A stretch of 53,348 bases of DNA from Gammaproteobacteria bacterium (GTDB lineage: Bacteria; Pseudomonadota; Gammaproteobacteria; Steroidobacterales; XN24): positions 1 through 53,348 of the forward strand of contig JARFQW010000092.1 of assembly GCA_029287575.1 (NCBI GenBank), written 5' to 3'. Both the position numbers and the translations under genes were made by a program. Positions 42,260-50,695 of the stretch are shown here, piece after piece. Every line of letters starts with the position of its first letter. Position 1 is the first letter of the stretch. The notes beneath the pieces were generated by a model. It had not been told where the DNA came from. It was given only the letters and a program-made list of their open reading frames with translations, and did no database searches.

Positions 42260-42297
42260 ACGGGCGGGCGCCGGCGGGCGTCCGCCCGTTCTTGCTT
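42260..42297 (+). terminator. Terminator-like hairpin after the DoxX gene
   Basis: ACGGGCGG (42260-42267) pairs perfectly with CCGCCCGT (42282-42289) around a 14-nt GC-rich loop; TTCTTGCTT follows. The T tract is broken, so strength is uncertain, but the position 30 bp after the stop fits. Confidence 0.55.
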
Positions 42298-42380
42298 CAG
42301 GCGGCCTGCGGCGCGGGCCCTGGCGGGTCGAGCTCGCCGGATGCCCCCGCGTTGATCCTCAAGGGCCAGATACCGCAGGG

Positions 42381-42453
42381 AGTGTCCGCTGGCGGACAGA
42401 AGTGTCCGCTGACGGTGTCCGGGCGCCGGAAAGCGGACACTCGTACGTGTCCG
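42381..42453 (+). promoter_or_regulatory. Enhancer (UAS) array of GTGTCCG half-sites
   Basis: Within 73 bp there are six half-sites. Site A is a 16-bp palindrome TGTCCGC-TG-GCGGACA (42383-42398). Then GTGTCCG at 42402 and 42415, its complement CGGACAC at 42434 and GTGTCCG at 42447. AGTGTCCGCT (42401-42410) and AGCGGACACT (42432-42441) are perfect complements. The array ends 65 bp before the -24 box, an ordinary distance for a sigma-54 activator. The encoded response regulator at 47933 is the likely binder (inference). Confidence 0.75.
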
Positions 42454-42517
42454 GGCGCGCCGGGAAAATAAAATAACCGTCACAAATTCATCTGGTTATG
42501 CCGTTTGTGTCGGAACC

Positions 42518-42533
42518 TGGCACAGCCCTTGCT
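42518..42533 (+). promoter_or_regulatory. Sigma-54 (-24/-12) promoter
   Basis: TGGCAC-AGCCC-TTGCT matches the sigma-54 consensus with correct 5-bp spacing between TGGCAC (42518) and TTGC (42529). Transcription should begin near 42544, about 37 nt before ATG 42581, which rules out the earlier in-frame ATG at 42536. It lies downstream of the GTGTCCG array and upstream of the ABC operon. Confidence 0.85.
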
Positions 42534-42580
42534 GTATGTACTTCGTACCGGCAATGACCGGCAACGAGGATCGAATCGCC

Positions 42581-42787
42581 ATGAAAACCCAACTTCTCCT
42601 CCTCCCGCGCTCCCTGGTGCTGGCCGCGTTTCTTCTGGCGAGCATGGCCGCAATCGCGGGAGGTCGTGAGACAACGCCGTCCTCGGCCGACTACCTGAGT
42701 GTGCCGGCACCGGCCGCATCGTGTCTCGGTGCTGCGGGCGGCATCGTCGAGCCGGGCGCCTGCGCCCGCCGCATCGTGACGCTGTGA
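42581..42787 (+). CDS. Small exported peptide, first gene of the sigma-54 ABC operon
   Basis: A 68-residue protein. Residues 1-26 form a signal peptide (basic MKTQ, hydrophobic core, cleavage after SMAAIA), leaving about 42 residues with two cysteines (ASCLG and GACAR) that may form a disulfide. No known family. The start is set by the sigma-54 promoter: the ATG follows GAGGA by 10 nt, and the earlier ATG lies before the transcription start. Its TGA overlaps a GTG that could start the adaptor gene. It could be a cargo, a sensor ligand or a stress-induced envelope protein. Confidence 0.6.
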   Translation: MKTQLLLLPRSLVLAAFLLASMAAIAGGRETTPSSADYLSVPAPAASCLGAAGGIVEPGACARRIVTL

Positions 42788-42846
42788 CCAATCTGCACGC
42801 GATATCGGGCGACTCCGCAGACGACGGCGTCTCGACCGGCGTGCGC

Positions 42847-44112
42847 ATGCGGGATACCGCGGGTCAGGACCGGCCCGTGACCGTGGATCGCCGCCGGAGA
42901 ATCATCGTGCCCGTTGTCGCAGTGCTGCTCGCCGTCCTTGCGGTGGCCATCGCAACGCCGGCGGCCAAGCGCTGGTTTGGATCGGAACGCTCCGTGGCCG
43001 CCGAGCGTCTCAGAACGGCCGTTGTCGAGCGTGGCCCGTTTATCCGGGACGTCTCGGTGCAGGGTGAAATCGTGGCGGCGGTGAGCCCGACGGTGTTCGC
43101 GCCCGCGGAAGGCACGGTCACTCTCGCCGCCCGCCCGGGTGACCAGGTGACCGAGGGTCAGCGGGTTGCCTCCGTGGACAGCCCTGAGCTCAACAATCGG
43201 CTGGCCCAGGAACGGGCGACGCTGGCGGGTCTGGAAGAGGAGCTCGGCCGCGAGGAGATTCGCGCCCGCAAGGCCCAGGCCGCCGCGCGCCAGGCGGCCG
43301 ACCTCGCGCGCGTGGAAATCGTCGCCGCCGAGCGCGAACTGCGTCGCGCCCAGCGCTCCTGGGAGTATCAGGTCATCAGCCAGCAGGATCTGGAGAAAGC
43401 CCGGGACGACCTGGAGGCAGCCCGGGTCCGCTACCGCCACGCCAGCGAGGATGCCGAACTGGTGACCGATACGGCGGGTTTCGAGGTTCGGACGCGGGCC
43501 CTGGCCCGGGACCGGCAGCAGCTGCTCGTCAATGAGCTGGAGCGGCAGGTGGCGGCGCTGGACATCGGTTCACCGGTGACCGGTGTGATCGGCGACCTGG
43601 CGGTGGAACAGAAGGCCTCCGTGCAGCGTAACCAGCCCCTTTTTACGGTCGTCGATCTGACTGCCCTGGAGGTCGACCTTGCGGTGCCCGAGGCCTACGC
43701 GGACGATCTGATCCCGGGCATGCCGGTCACCATCCGCTATGGCTCGGAGACCTATCCGGGCGTTCTGGCCTCGGTCTCGCCCGAAATCCGGGACAACCAG
43801 GTCGTGGCCCGGGCCCGCTTTGCACAGGGCACGCCGGCCGGTCTGCGCCAGCGCCAGCGCGTGTCGGCCACGGTGGTACTGGAAAACCGCCCGGACGCCT
43901 TGTCCGTGCGCCGCGGCCCGTTCCTGGACAACAGCGCCGGCCGGTCGGTGTGGGTCATCGAGGACGGCCTGGCGCGCAAGCGCGAGGTGACGCTCGGGTC
44001 GGTGAGCATAGAGCGGGTGGAGATCACCTCCGGTGTGTCGGAAGGCGACGTGGTCGTGATTTCCGGGACGCGGGCATTCGATGACGTCGACGTCGTCATG
44101 ATCACGGACTAG
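42847..44112 (+). CDS. HlyD/MacA-type periplasmic adaptor of the ABC exporter
   Basis: A 421-residue membrane-fusion protein: N-terminal membrane helix (about 22-40), beta-strand and lipoyl halves (VQGEIVAAVSPTVFAPAEGTVTL and SPVTGVIGDLAVEQKASVQRNQPLF), a coiled coil between (about 110-220, from LNNRLAQERATLAGLEEELG through ISQQDLEKARDDLEAARVRY), and a beta-barrel (VDLAVPEAYADDLIPGMPVTI). It joins the inner-membrane ABC transporter to an outer-membrane channel or to the periplasm. The start is uncertain: ATG 42847 gives MRDTAGQDRPV; GTG 42841 and GTG 42784 (overlapping the peptide stop) are alternatives. No good ribosome site is seen, so coupling to the peptide gene is possible. Confidence 0.85.
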   Translation: MRDTAGQDRPVTVDRRRRIIVPVVAVLLAVLAVAIATPAAKRWFGSERSVAAERLRTAVVERGPFIRDVSVQGEIVAAVSPTVFAPAEGTVTLAARPGDQVTEGQRVASVDSPELNNRLAQERATLAGLEEELGREEIRARKAQAAARQAADLARVEIVAAERELRRAQRSWEYQVISQQDLEKARDDLEAARVRYRHASEDAELVTDTAGFEVRTRALARDRQQLLVNELERQVAALDIGSPVTGVIGDLAVEQKASVQRNQPLFTVVDLTALEVDLAVPEAYADDLIPGMPVTIRYGSETYPGVLASVSPEIRDNQVVARARFAQGTPAGLRQRQRVSATVVLENRPDALSVRRGPFLDNSAGRSVWVIEDGLARKREVTLGSVSIERVEITSGVSEGDVVVISGTRAFDDVDVVMITD

Positions 44113-44145
44113 GCAAGGCAAACCGGACACTTGGAGAAATCATTC

Positions 44146-44859
<714 letters not shown>

Positions 44860-44869
44860 GAGGCGGCAC

Positions 44870-46192
44870 GTGTTTGCACATCATCTACGTACCGCGTGGA
44901 CCTCGGTTCGCCGCAGCCCCGTTCTCTCGATCCTGATTGTGGCGGCCATTGCCGTGGGCATCGGTGTGTCGATTACGGGTCTGACGATCTATCACATGCT
45001 GGCGCGTGACCCGATTCCCCAGAAAAGCGATCAGCTGTTCCGGGTCCAGCTGGACAGCTGGGATCCTGACAGTCCCTTCTTCGAGGGCGGCGACGAGCCG
45101 TCCGGGCCGCCGTTCTGGCTCACCTACCAGGACGCCATGGCGCTGCTGGAATCGGACATTCCCAAGGCACATGCCGCCAACTACCGCAGCGCCGCGGTCC
45201 TCGAAAGCGACAATCCGTCGGTGGCCCCCGACGTCTACGGCATCCGGGCCACCACGAGGGGGTTCTTTTCGATGTTCGAGGTGCCCTTTCGTTACGGCGC
45301 CGCCTGGGATGCGGCCGCCGACCAGGATGGGGCGCCCGTGGTCGTGATCGGCGAAAAAATCAACGACGAGCTGTTCGGCGGCGAGGACAGCACCGGGCGG
45401 ACCGTGCGCCTCGGAGACGATGAATTCCGCGTCGCCGGCGTGCTCGAGCACTGGAGCCCGCATCCCCGTTTCTACGACCTGAATATGACCACCTTCGGTG
45501 ACCCGGAGCAGCTCTTCGTGCCGATGCGCGCGGCCACCGACCGCGAGTGGGCTATCAACGGCAATACCAGCTGCTGGAAGCCCGAGAGCCTCGTCACCTT
45601 CCGGGACTTCCTCGGATCCGAGTGTGTATGGGTCCTGTTCTGGGCAGAGCTGCCGGATTCCGCCAGCCGGGAGGCCTACATGACCTACCTCAACGGCTAC
45701 GTGGATCAGCAGAAAGCCGCGGGCCGCTTTCCCCGTCCCATGGACAACCGCCTTCGCAGCGTCGAGGAGTGGCTGGAACACCGCCAGGTGGTGAGCGACG
45801 ACAGCCGGGTCGTTGTGGCACTGGCCTTCCTGTTTCTGATCGTCTGCCTGCTCAATGCCGTGGGGCTCATGCTGGCCAAATTCGCCGGCACCGCGCCGTC
45901 GGCGGCGATCCGACGCGCCCTGGGCGCCAGCCGCGGCGACATCGTGCGCCAGTATCTCACCGAGGTCGGTGCGATCGGCATTGCCGGGGGTCTCGCGGGA
46001 CTGGCGCTCGCGGCCACCGGCCTGTGGTCCCTGCGCCAGGGGTTCGAGGACCTGGCCAACGTGGCCCGCCTCGACCTGTCCATGGGCTTTACCGCAATCG
46101 GTCTGGCGTTTCTTGCCGCGCTGGCGGCCGGCCTGTATCCCGCCTGGCGGGTAGGCCGCGCGGTTCCGGTCCGCTTCCTCAAGAGTCAGTGA
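44870..46192 (+). CDS. FtsX/MacB-type ABC permease (first subunit)
   Basis: A 440-residue permease: one membrane helix at the N-terminus (LSILIVAAIAVGIGVSITGLTIY), a large periplasmic domain (about 45-310, with CWKPES and SECVW cysteines), and three C-terminal helices (FLFLIVCLLNAVGLMLAK; IGIAGGLAGLALAATGLW; FTAIGLAFLAALAAGLYPAWRVGRAVP). MacB-type permeases act by mechanotransmission rather than transport through the membrane, moving periplasmic substrates. The GTG start has GGAGG 7 nt upstream, 10 bp after the ATPase. Confidence 0.9.
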   Translation: MFAHHLRTAWTSVRRSPVLSILIVAAIAVGIGVSITGLTIYHMLARDPIPQKSDQLFRVQLDSWDPDSPFFEGGDEPSGPPFWLTYQDAMALLESDIPKAHAANYRSAAVLESDNPSVAPDVYGIRATTRGFFSMFEVPFRYGAAWDAAADQDGAPVVVIGEKINDELFGGEDSTGRTVRLGDDEFRVAGVLEHWSPHPRFYDLNMTTFGDPEQLFVPMRAATDREWAINGNTSCWKPESLVTFRDFLGSECVWVLFWAELPDSASREAYMTYLNGYVDQQKAAGRFPRPMDNRLRSVEEWLEHRQVVSDDSRVVVALAFLFLIVCLLNAVGLMLAKFAGTAPSAAIRRALGASRGDIVRQYLTEVGAIGIAGGLAGLALAATGLWSLRQGFEDLANVARLDLSMGFTAIGLAFLAALAAGLYPAWRVGRAVPVRFLKSQ

Positions 46193-46217
46193 AGCGCGTC
46201 ACTCACGGAGAACTCCC

Positions 46218-47423
46218 ATGGAACTAGGCAGCATTCTCAAGGGTATGAGCCGCAACTGGGTGGGGCCACTGCTCGTCGCTCTGCAGGTGGCCATCACCAT
46301 GGCGGTCATGGTCAACGCTCTGTTCGTGATCCAGGAGCGAAGGGAGGTCATGGCCCGCCCCACCGGCGTGGACGAGGCCAACCTCGGCCGCACGGGCATC
46401 TTTGCCTATGCGGATGACTTCGACTGGACCGGCGAGATACGCGCCGACCTGGAGGCGTTGAACAATCACCCGGGGGTTCACGCCGCCGGCACGGTCAATT
46501 CCCTGCCCGGCACGGGGTCAGGCTGGTCTTCCACGTGGCTGGTGGAGGAAAACAAACCAGAGACCAGCGTCCAGTCGGCCATGTACCTGGTGGACGAGCA
46601 CGGCCTGGAAACCCTGGGCCTGGAGCTGGTAGAGGGCCGCTGGTTTCGCGAAGACGAAATCATCGACGTGGATCCGACGGGTTTCGAGGGTTTCTTTTCG
46701 GGCATCGTTCTCACCGAGTCTCTTGCCAACAAGATGTTTCCCGACGGCGCGCTGGGCCGCATGGTCTACACCGAAAGCGAAGACCAGGCGCCGGTGGTGG
46801 GTGTGGTACGCCAGCTGGCGGTGCCCTGGCCGTCATACCTGGAGTGGGAGGACTCGAGCCTCGTACCCGGCCGGCTTTCCGGCCCCGCGATTTTCTATGC
46901 CGTGCGCGCCGAGCCCGGCCGCCTGGAGCAAGTACTTCCCGAGGTGGAGGAGTTGCTCACCGGCCGCGCGAGCGGACGCACCGTTCTTCCTCCGGAGACT
47001 CACAGGGAGATGGTCGCCGAGGAATTTACCGACGAGCGTGCCACGGTCCGGATACTGTTCGTGATCATGGTTCTGCTGGTGCTCCTGACCGGCCTGGGCA
47101 TCGTCGGCCTGGCCAGCTTCAATGTCCGCCGCCGCACCCGGCAGATCGGCACCCGCCGGGCCCTCGGGGCTACCCGCGGCGACATCCTGAGATATTTCCT
47201 CGCCGAGAACGCTGTACTGACTGCAATGGGCCTGGGCATCGGCGTGGTGCTGACCTATGCGCTGAATTATTTTCTGGCCGACCAGTTCAACGTGGCCCGC
47301 CTCCCCGGCAGCTGGCTGCTGATCGGGATGCTGGCGCTGCTGGCCCTGGGCCAGCTCGCGGTGCTGGGGCCCGCGCGTACGGCGACGCGGATACCCCCGG
47401 CGGTGGCAACGCGGACGGTTTGA
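46218..47423 (+). CDS. FtsX/MacB-type ABC permease (second subunit)
   Basis: A 401-residue relative of the preceding permease with the same layout: N-terminal helix (GPLLVALQVAITMAVMVNALFVI), periplasmic domain (about 40-270), and three C-terminal helices (ILFVIMVLLVLLTGLGIVGLASF; LTAMGLGIGVVLTYALNYF; LLIGMLALLALGQLAVLGPA), with RRRTRQIGTRRALGATRGDI at the coupling end. Two different permeases imply a heterodimer, as in LolCE. It starts 25 bp after the first. Confidence 0.9.
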   Translation: MELGSILKGMSRNWVGPLLVALQVAITMAVMVNALFVIQERREVMARPTGVDEANLGRTGIFAYADDFDWTGEIRADLEALNNHPGVHAAGTVNSLPGTGSGWSSTWLVEENKPETSVQSAMYLVDEHGLETLGLELVEGRWFREDEIIDVDPTGFEGFFSGIVLTESLANKMFPDGALGRMVYTESEDQAPVVGVVRQLAVPWPSYLEWEDSSLVPGRLSGPAIFYAVRAEPGRLEQVLPEVEELLTGRASGRTVLPPETHREMVAEEFTDERATVRILFVIMVLLVLLTGLGIVGLASFNVRRRTRQIGTRRALGATRGDILRYFLAENAVLTAMGLGIGVVLTYALNYFLADQFNVARLPGSWLLIGMLALLALGQLAVLGPARTATRIPPAVATRTV

Positions 47424-47501
47424 TCCATGTCCCGCGCTCTGACGAAAAATGCGGTATGCGATATGGTGACGCCACACCCGTGGCGTGGGGGAGGGACTCA
47501 A

Positions 47502-47936
47502 ATGAAGCCGGCCATCATCGTTGCACTCGGGGTACTGGCGTCGTTGCCGGCGCACGCGGAGGTCTGTAGTTCGGTTCCTGCCGACGTGCTGCGCCTGGAC
47601 AACGCATCGGCGCCGGATTTTCAGGAGGCCCGGACCCGCGTCGAGGCCTGGATCCGGCGCTGCGGCAGACTGAACGTACAGGTCGATGCCCGCCGGGAGG
47701 CCGGTGATTTCGGTGATAACGGCTCCGAGGCGGCGTCCGCCGAGGCCGCGGTTGACGGCCTTGTCGAGGAGATCTCCGCGCTGGCCGTGCTGGATCCCGA
47801 TCAGCTCAATCGACGGCCGTTCCATCTTCAGCCATCAGTCATCCTCAACGGTGTGGATGAAACCCTTCTCGCGGCGCTTCTCGCCGGCTCGAAGGTGGAG
47901 GCCATAACGATCATGGAGGCGAGTTCCGCGCCGTGA
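47502..47936 (+). CDS. Small exported protein inside the sigma-54 ABC operon
   Basis: A 144-residue protein with signal peptide MKPAIIVALGVLASLPAHA and a mature part with two cysteines (EVCSSVP and IRRCGRL), mixed acidic and hydrophobic. No family recognised. ATG 47502 has GGAGG 8 nt upstream; an earlier in-frame ATG (47427) lacks a signal sequence. Its stop overlaps the response-regulator start (GTGA), so the exported protein and the regulator are translationally coupled; this suggests a partner in signalling or a cargo. Confidence 0.7.
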   Translation: MKPAIIVALGVLASLPAHAEVCSSVPADVLRLDNASAPDFQEARTRVEAWIRRCGRLNVQVDARREAGDFGDNGSEAASAEAAVDGLVEEISALAVLDPDQLNRRPFHLQPSVILNGVDETLLAALLAGSKVEAITIMEASSAP

Positions 47937-49294
47937 CCGAAACGCTGCTGGTCATCGACGACAACGAGGCGGTGGGCACCGCACTGGAGATCCTCTTCGC
48001 GATGGAGGGGATGCGGGTGCTGACCGCGACCGGACCGGACGAGGGCCTGGCGGTCCTGGACGATCAGGCGGTGGACCTGGTCATCCAGGATATGAACTTC
48101 ACTGCCGATACGACCTCCGGCGAGGAGGGGCGCGCCCTGTTTGAGGCCATACGCGACAGGGACCCGGACCTGCCGGTCATCTTGTTCACCGCCTGGACCG
48201 ACCTCGAGACCGCGGTCGCCCTGGTCAAGGCCGGTGCGGCGGACTACATGGCCAAGCCATGGGACGACGAGCGGCTGGTCACGACCGCGCGAAATCTTCT
48301 GGCGCTGCGGGAGAACGCGCTGGAGCGGCATCGGCTGGAGGAGGCGCGCAACGCCTCTCGCCGCCGCCTCGCGGATCGCTACGACCTCTGCGGCATCGTC
48401 TACGAGAGTGACACCATGCAGGAACTGCTGGCCACGGCCTGTCAGGTAGCCGGCGCGGATGTGCCGGTCCTGATCACCGGGCCCAACGGGGCCGGCAAGG
48501 AGAAAGTTGCCGAGATCATCCAGGCCAATTCCGCGGTCGCCGAGGGGCCGTTCGTGCGGGTCAACATGGGCGCCTTGCCCGCGGACCTCGTGGAGAGCGA
48601 ACTCTTCGGTGCGGATGCGGGTGCGTTCACCGGCGTTGCAAGGGCCCGGCCGGGCCGGTTCGAAGTCGCCGACAGCGGAACCCTGTTTCTGGACGAAATC
48701 GGGAATCTTCCGCTGGCCAGTCAGGCGAAGCTGCTGCGCGTGCTCCAGACCGGCGAGTTCGAACGCCTCGGCAGCAGCCAGACCCGCAGGGCCTCGGTGC
48801 GAATCATATCGGCAACCAATGCCGACCTGGCCGCGGCAGTGGCCGACGGGCGCTTTCGGGAGGATCTTTATTACCGACTCAACGTGATCGAACTGGCCGT
48901 TCCGGCGCTGGCCGAGCGCATGGACGATGTGCTGCCGCTGGCCAGATATTTCGCGGGACCGGATCGAACCCTCCGTGCCGACGCGGAACGGGCGCTGCTG
49001 GCCCACGACTGGCCCGGCAACGTGCGTGAACTCGCCAACCGCATCCAGCGCGCCTGCGTGCTTTCCGCCGACACGGAGATCGGTGCCGATTCGCTCGGAC
49101 TCGAGCGGGCCTCCACTTCGCCGCCGAAACATGTTGTCCCGACGGCGCGGGCGGAGGCCGGCCGCGAAGCCATCGTGGAAGCGCTGCATCGCCACGGCGG
49201 CACCGTGGCCAGGGCGGCGAGAGATCTGGGGCTGTCCCGGCAGGCGCTGTATCGGCGGATGGACAAGTACGGCATCCCCCGGGATCCGGTCTGA
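47933..49294 (+). CDS. Sigma-54-dependent response regulator (NtrC family)
   Basis: A 453-residue regulator: receiver domain with phospho-acceptor D53 in IQDMNF, conserved T88 and K108; AAA+ domain with Walker A GPNGAGKE (183-190), Walker B LFLDEIG (251-257) and the sigma-54 contact loop reading GAFTGV (230-235) instead of GAFTGA; C-terminal Fis-type helix-turn-helix (GGTVARAARDLGLSRQALYRRM). It activates -24/-12 promoters, presumably the one at 42518. GTG start coupled to the upstream exported protein; the kinase gene follows after 5 bp. Confidence 0.92.
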   Translation: MTETLLVIDDNEAVGTALEILFAMEGMRVLTATGPDEGLAVLDDQAVDLVIQDMNFTADTTSGEEGRALFEAIRDRDPDLPVILFTAWTDLETAVALVKAGAADYMAKPWDDERLVTTARNLLALRENALERHRLEEARNASRRRLADRYDLCGIVYESDTMQELLATACQVAGADVPVLITGPNGAGKEKVAEIIQANSAVAEGPFVRVNMGALPADLVESELFGADAGAFTGVARARPGRFEVADSGTLFLDEIGNLPLASQAKLLRVLQTGEFERLGSSQTRRASVRIISATNADLAAAVADGRFREDLYYRLNVIELAVPALAERMDDVLPLARYFAGPDRTLRADAERALLAHDWPGNVRELANRIQRACVLSADTEIGADSLGLERASTSPPKHVVPTARAEAGREAIVEALHRHGGTVARAARDLGLSRQALYRRMDKYGIPRDPV

Positions 49295-49299
49295 GCGCC

Positions 49300-50649
49300 T
49301 TGGCCGGGGATCAGCGGATTCGTCTCAGCCTGGAAGGCAAGGTCACGCTCCTGGTCGGCGTTCTGGTCGCCCTGGCCGTGGCAGCGGGAGCCTTCGCCGG
49401 CGCCCGGACGGGGCGTGCGGGACTGGGACTGCTGTTCGGCCTGGCGCTCGGCCTTCCCCTGGCGTTCGTGGTGACGCGGAGGTTCATGGCCCCGGTCAAT
49501 CGCGTGCTTCAGGCACTCATTGACGGTACCGGGAGTCTGACCGACAGCGATTTTTCCGTCAGTCTCGCCGAAACCCGTAACGACGAGCTCGGCGCTCTCG
49601 TGCAGGCTTACAATGCCATTGGCCAGGTATTGCGAGACGAGCGCCATGACCTGTTCCAGCGGGAGCTCCTGCTGGACACCGTCATCCAGGCGACCCCGCT
49701 CGCCCTGGTGCTCGAAGGCCCGACGGGCGCGGTGGTTTATTCCAACGCCGCGGCGCGCCAGCTGTTTTTGGGCGGGCGCAAACTCGAAGGGTCTGCGTTC
49801 CGGGATATTCTGGAAAACGCACCGGCGCCTTTGGGCGATGCCGTGGGCACCGGCGGCGACGGCCTGTTCACCATCGAGGGGGACAACGGCCCGGAGACCT
49901 TTCACCTGTCCCAGAAGGCATTCCTCCTCAACGCCCGAACCCACCGGCTGTTTCTGTTCAAGCACCTCACCCGCGAGCTGAGCCGCAGGGAAGTGGCGAT
50001 CTGGAAAAACGTCATTCGCGTCATCGGCCACGAGCCCAACAATTCGCTCGCACCGGTATCGTCGCTGGCCCATTCCGGTGGACGGCTTGCCGAGGCCCTC
50101 GACAGCGACAAGCTGAAGACGATTTTCGCCACCATCGAGGACCGGACCCGGCACCTGAAAGACTTTATCGAAGGTTACGCGCGGTTCGCGCGTCTCCCCC
50201 GGCCCGAACTCCAGGCCGTGGACTGGACCCGTTTCGTTGCCGGCCTCTCCGAACTCGCCCGCTTTCGCCTGGACGGCGACCTTCCGGCTGAGCCCGGCTG
50301 GTTCGATCCGGCCCAGCTCGAACAGGTACTCATCAACCTCCTGAAAAACGCCCACGAATCCGGATCACCGCCAGAGGACGTGAGCCTGTCGGTCAGCGCT
50401 GCCGAGCCGGGCCAGCGCATCGTCATCGGCGATCGCGGCTCGGGCATGTCGGAAACCGTCCTTGCCAGCGCGTGGCTGCCGTTTTATTCCACCAAACGCA
50501 CCGGTACCGGACTCGGACTGCCCCTGTGCCGCGAAGTGGCGGAGGCCCATGGGGGCCGGCTGTCGCTGAACAATCGTGATGACGGAGGTCTGGAAGTCAG
50601 CCTCTGGCTTCCGGCGGGGCCGCCGCCCGGCGAGAGGACGATGAGTTAG
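49300..50649 (+). CDS. Sensor histidine kinase of the sigma-54 ABC operon
   Basis: A 449-residue kinase with two membrane helices (about 15-33 and 40-58) separated by only a few residues, so almost no periplasmic sensor loop. Then a HAMP-like linker (about 60-110), a PAS-like region (about 125-215), the H-box VIGHEPNNSLAP with H244 (proline where HEINN is usual), and the ATPase with NLLKNAHES, GDRGSGM and GTGLGL. It should phosphorylate the adjacent regulator. The short external loop hints it senses an intramembrane cue or a partner such as the ABC transporter. TTG start, no strong ribosome site. Confidence 0.88.
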   Translation: MAGDQRIRLSLEGKVTLLVGVLVALAVAAGAFAGARTGRAGLGLLFGLALGLPLAFVVTRRFMAPVNRVLQALIDGTGSLTDSDFSVSLAETRNDELGALVQAYNAIGQVLRDERHDLFQRELLLDTVIQATPLALVLEGPTGAVVYSNAAARQLFLGGRKLEGSAFRDILENAPAPLGDAVGTGGDGLFTIEGDNGPETFHLSQKAFLLNARTHRLFLFKHLTRELSRREVAIWKNVIRVIGHEPNNSLAPVSSLAHSGGRLAEALDSDKLKTIFATIEDRTRHLKDFIEGYARFARLPRPELQAVDWTRFVAGLSELARFRLDGDLPAEPGWFDPAQLEQVLINLLKNAHESGSPPEDVSLSVSAAEPGQRIVIGDRGSGMSETVLASAWLPFYSTKRTGTGLGLPLCREVAEAHGGRLSLNNRDDGGLEVSLWLPAGPPPGERTMS

Positions 50650-50695
50650 ACTGCCCGAACGCCGGCGCGGTCCGGGGCCGGCGGGGAGGGCAGGC

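Noticed and set aside
42536-42580. Earlier ATG (42536) for the small peptide gene
   Set aside because: It lies before the start of transcription predicted by the -24/-12 promoter, and would put 15 residues in front of the signal peptide.
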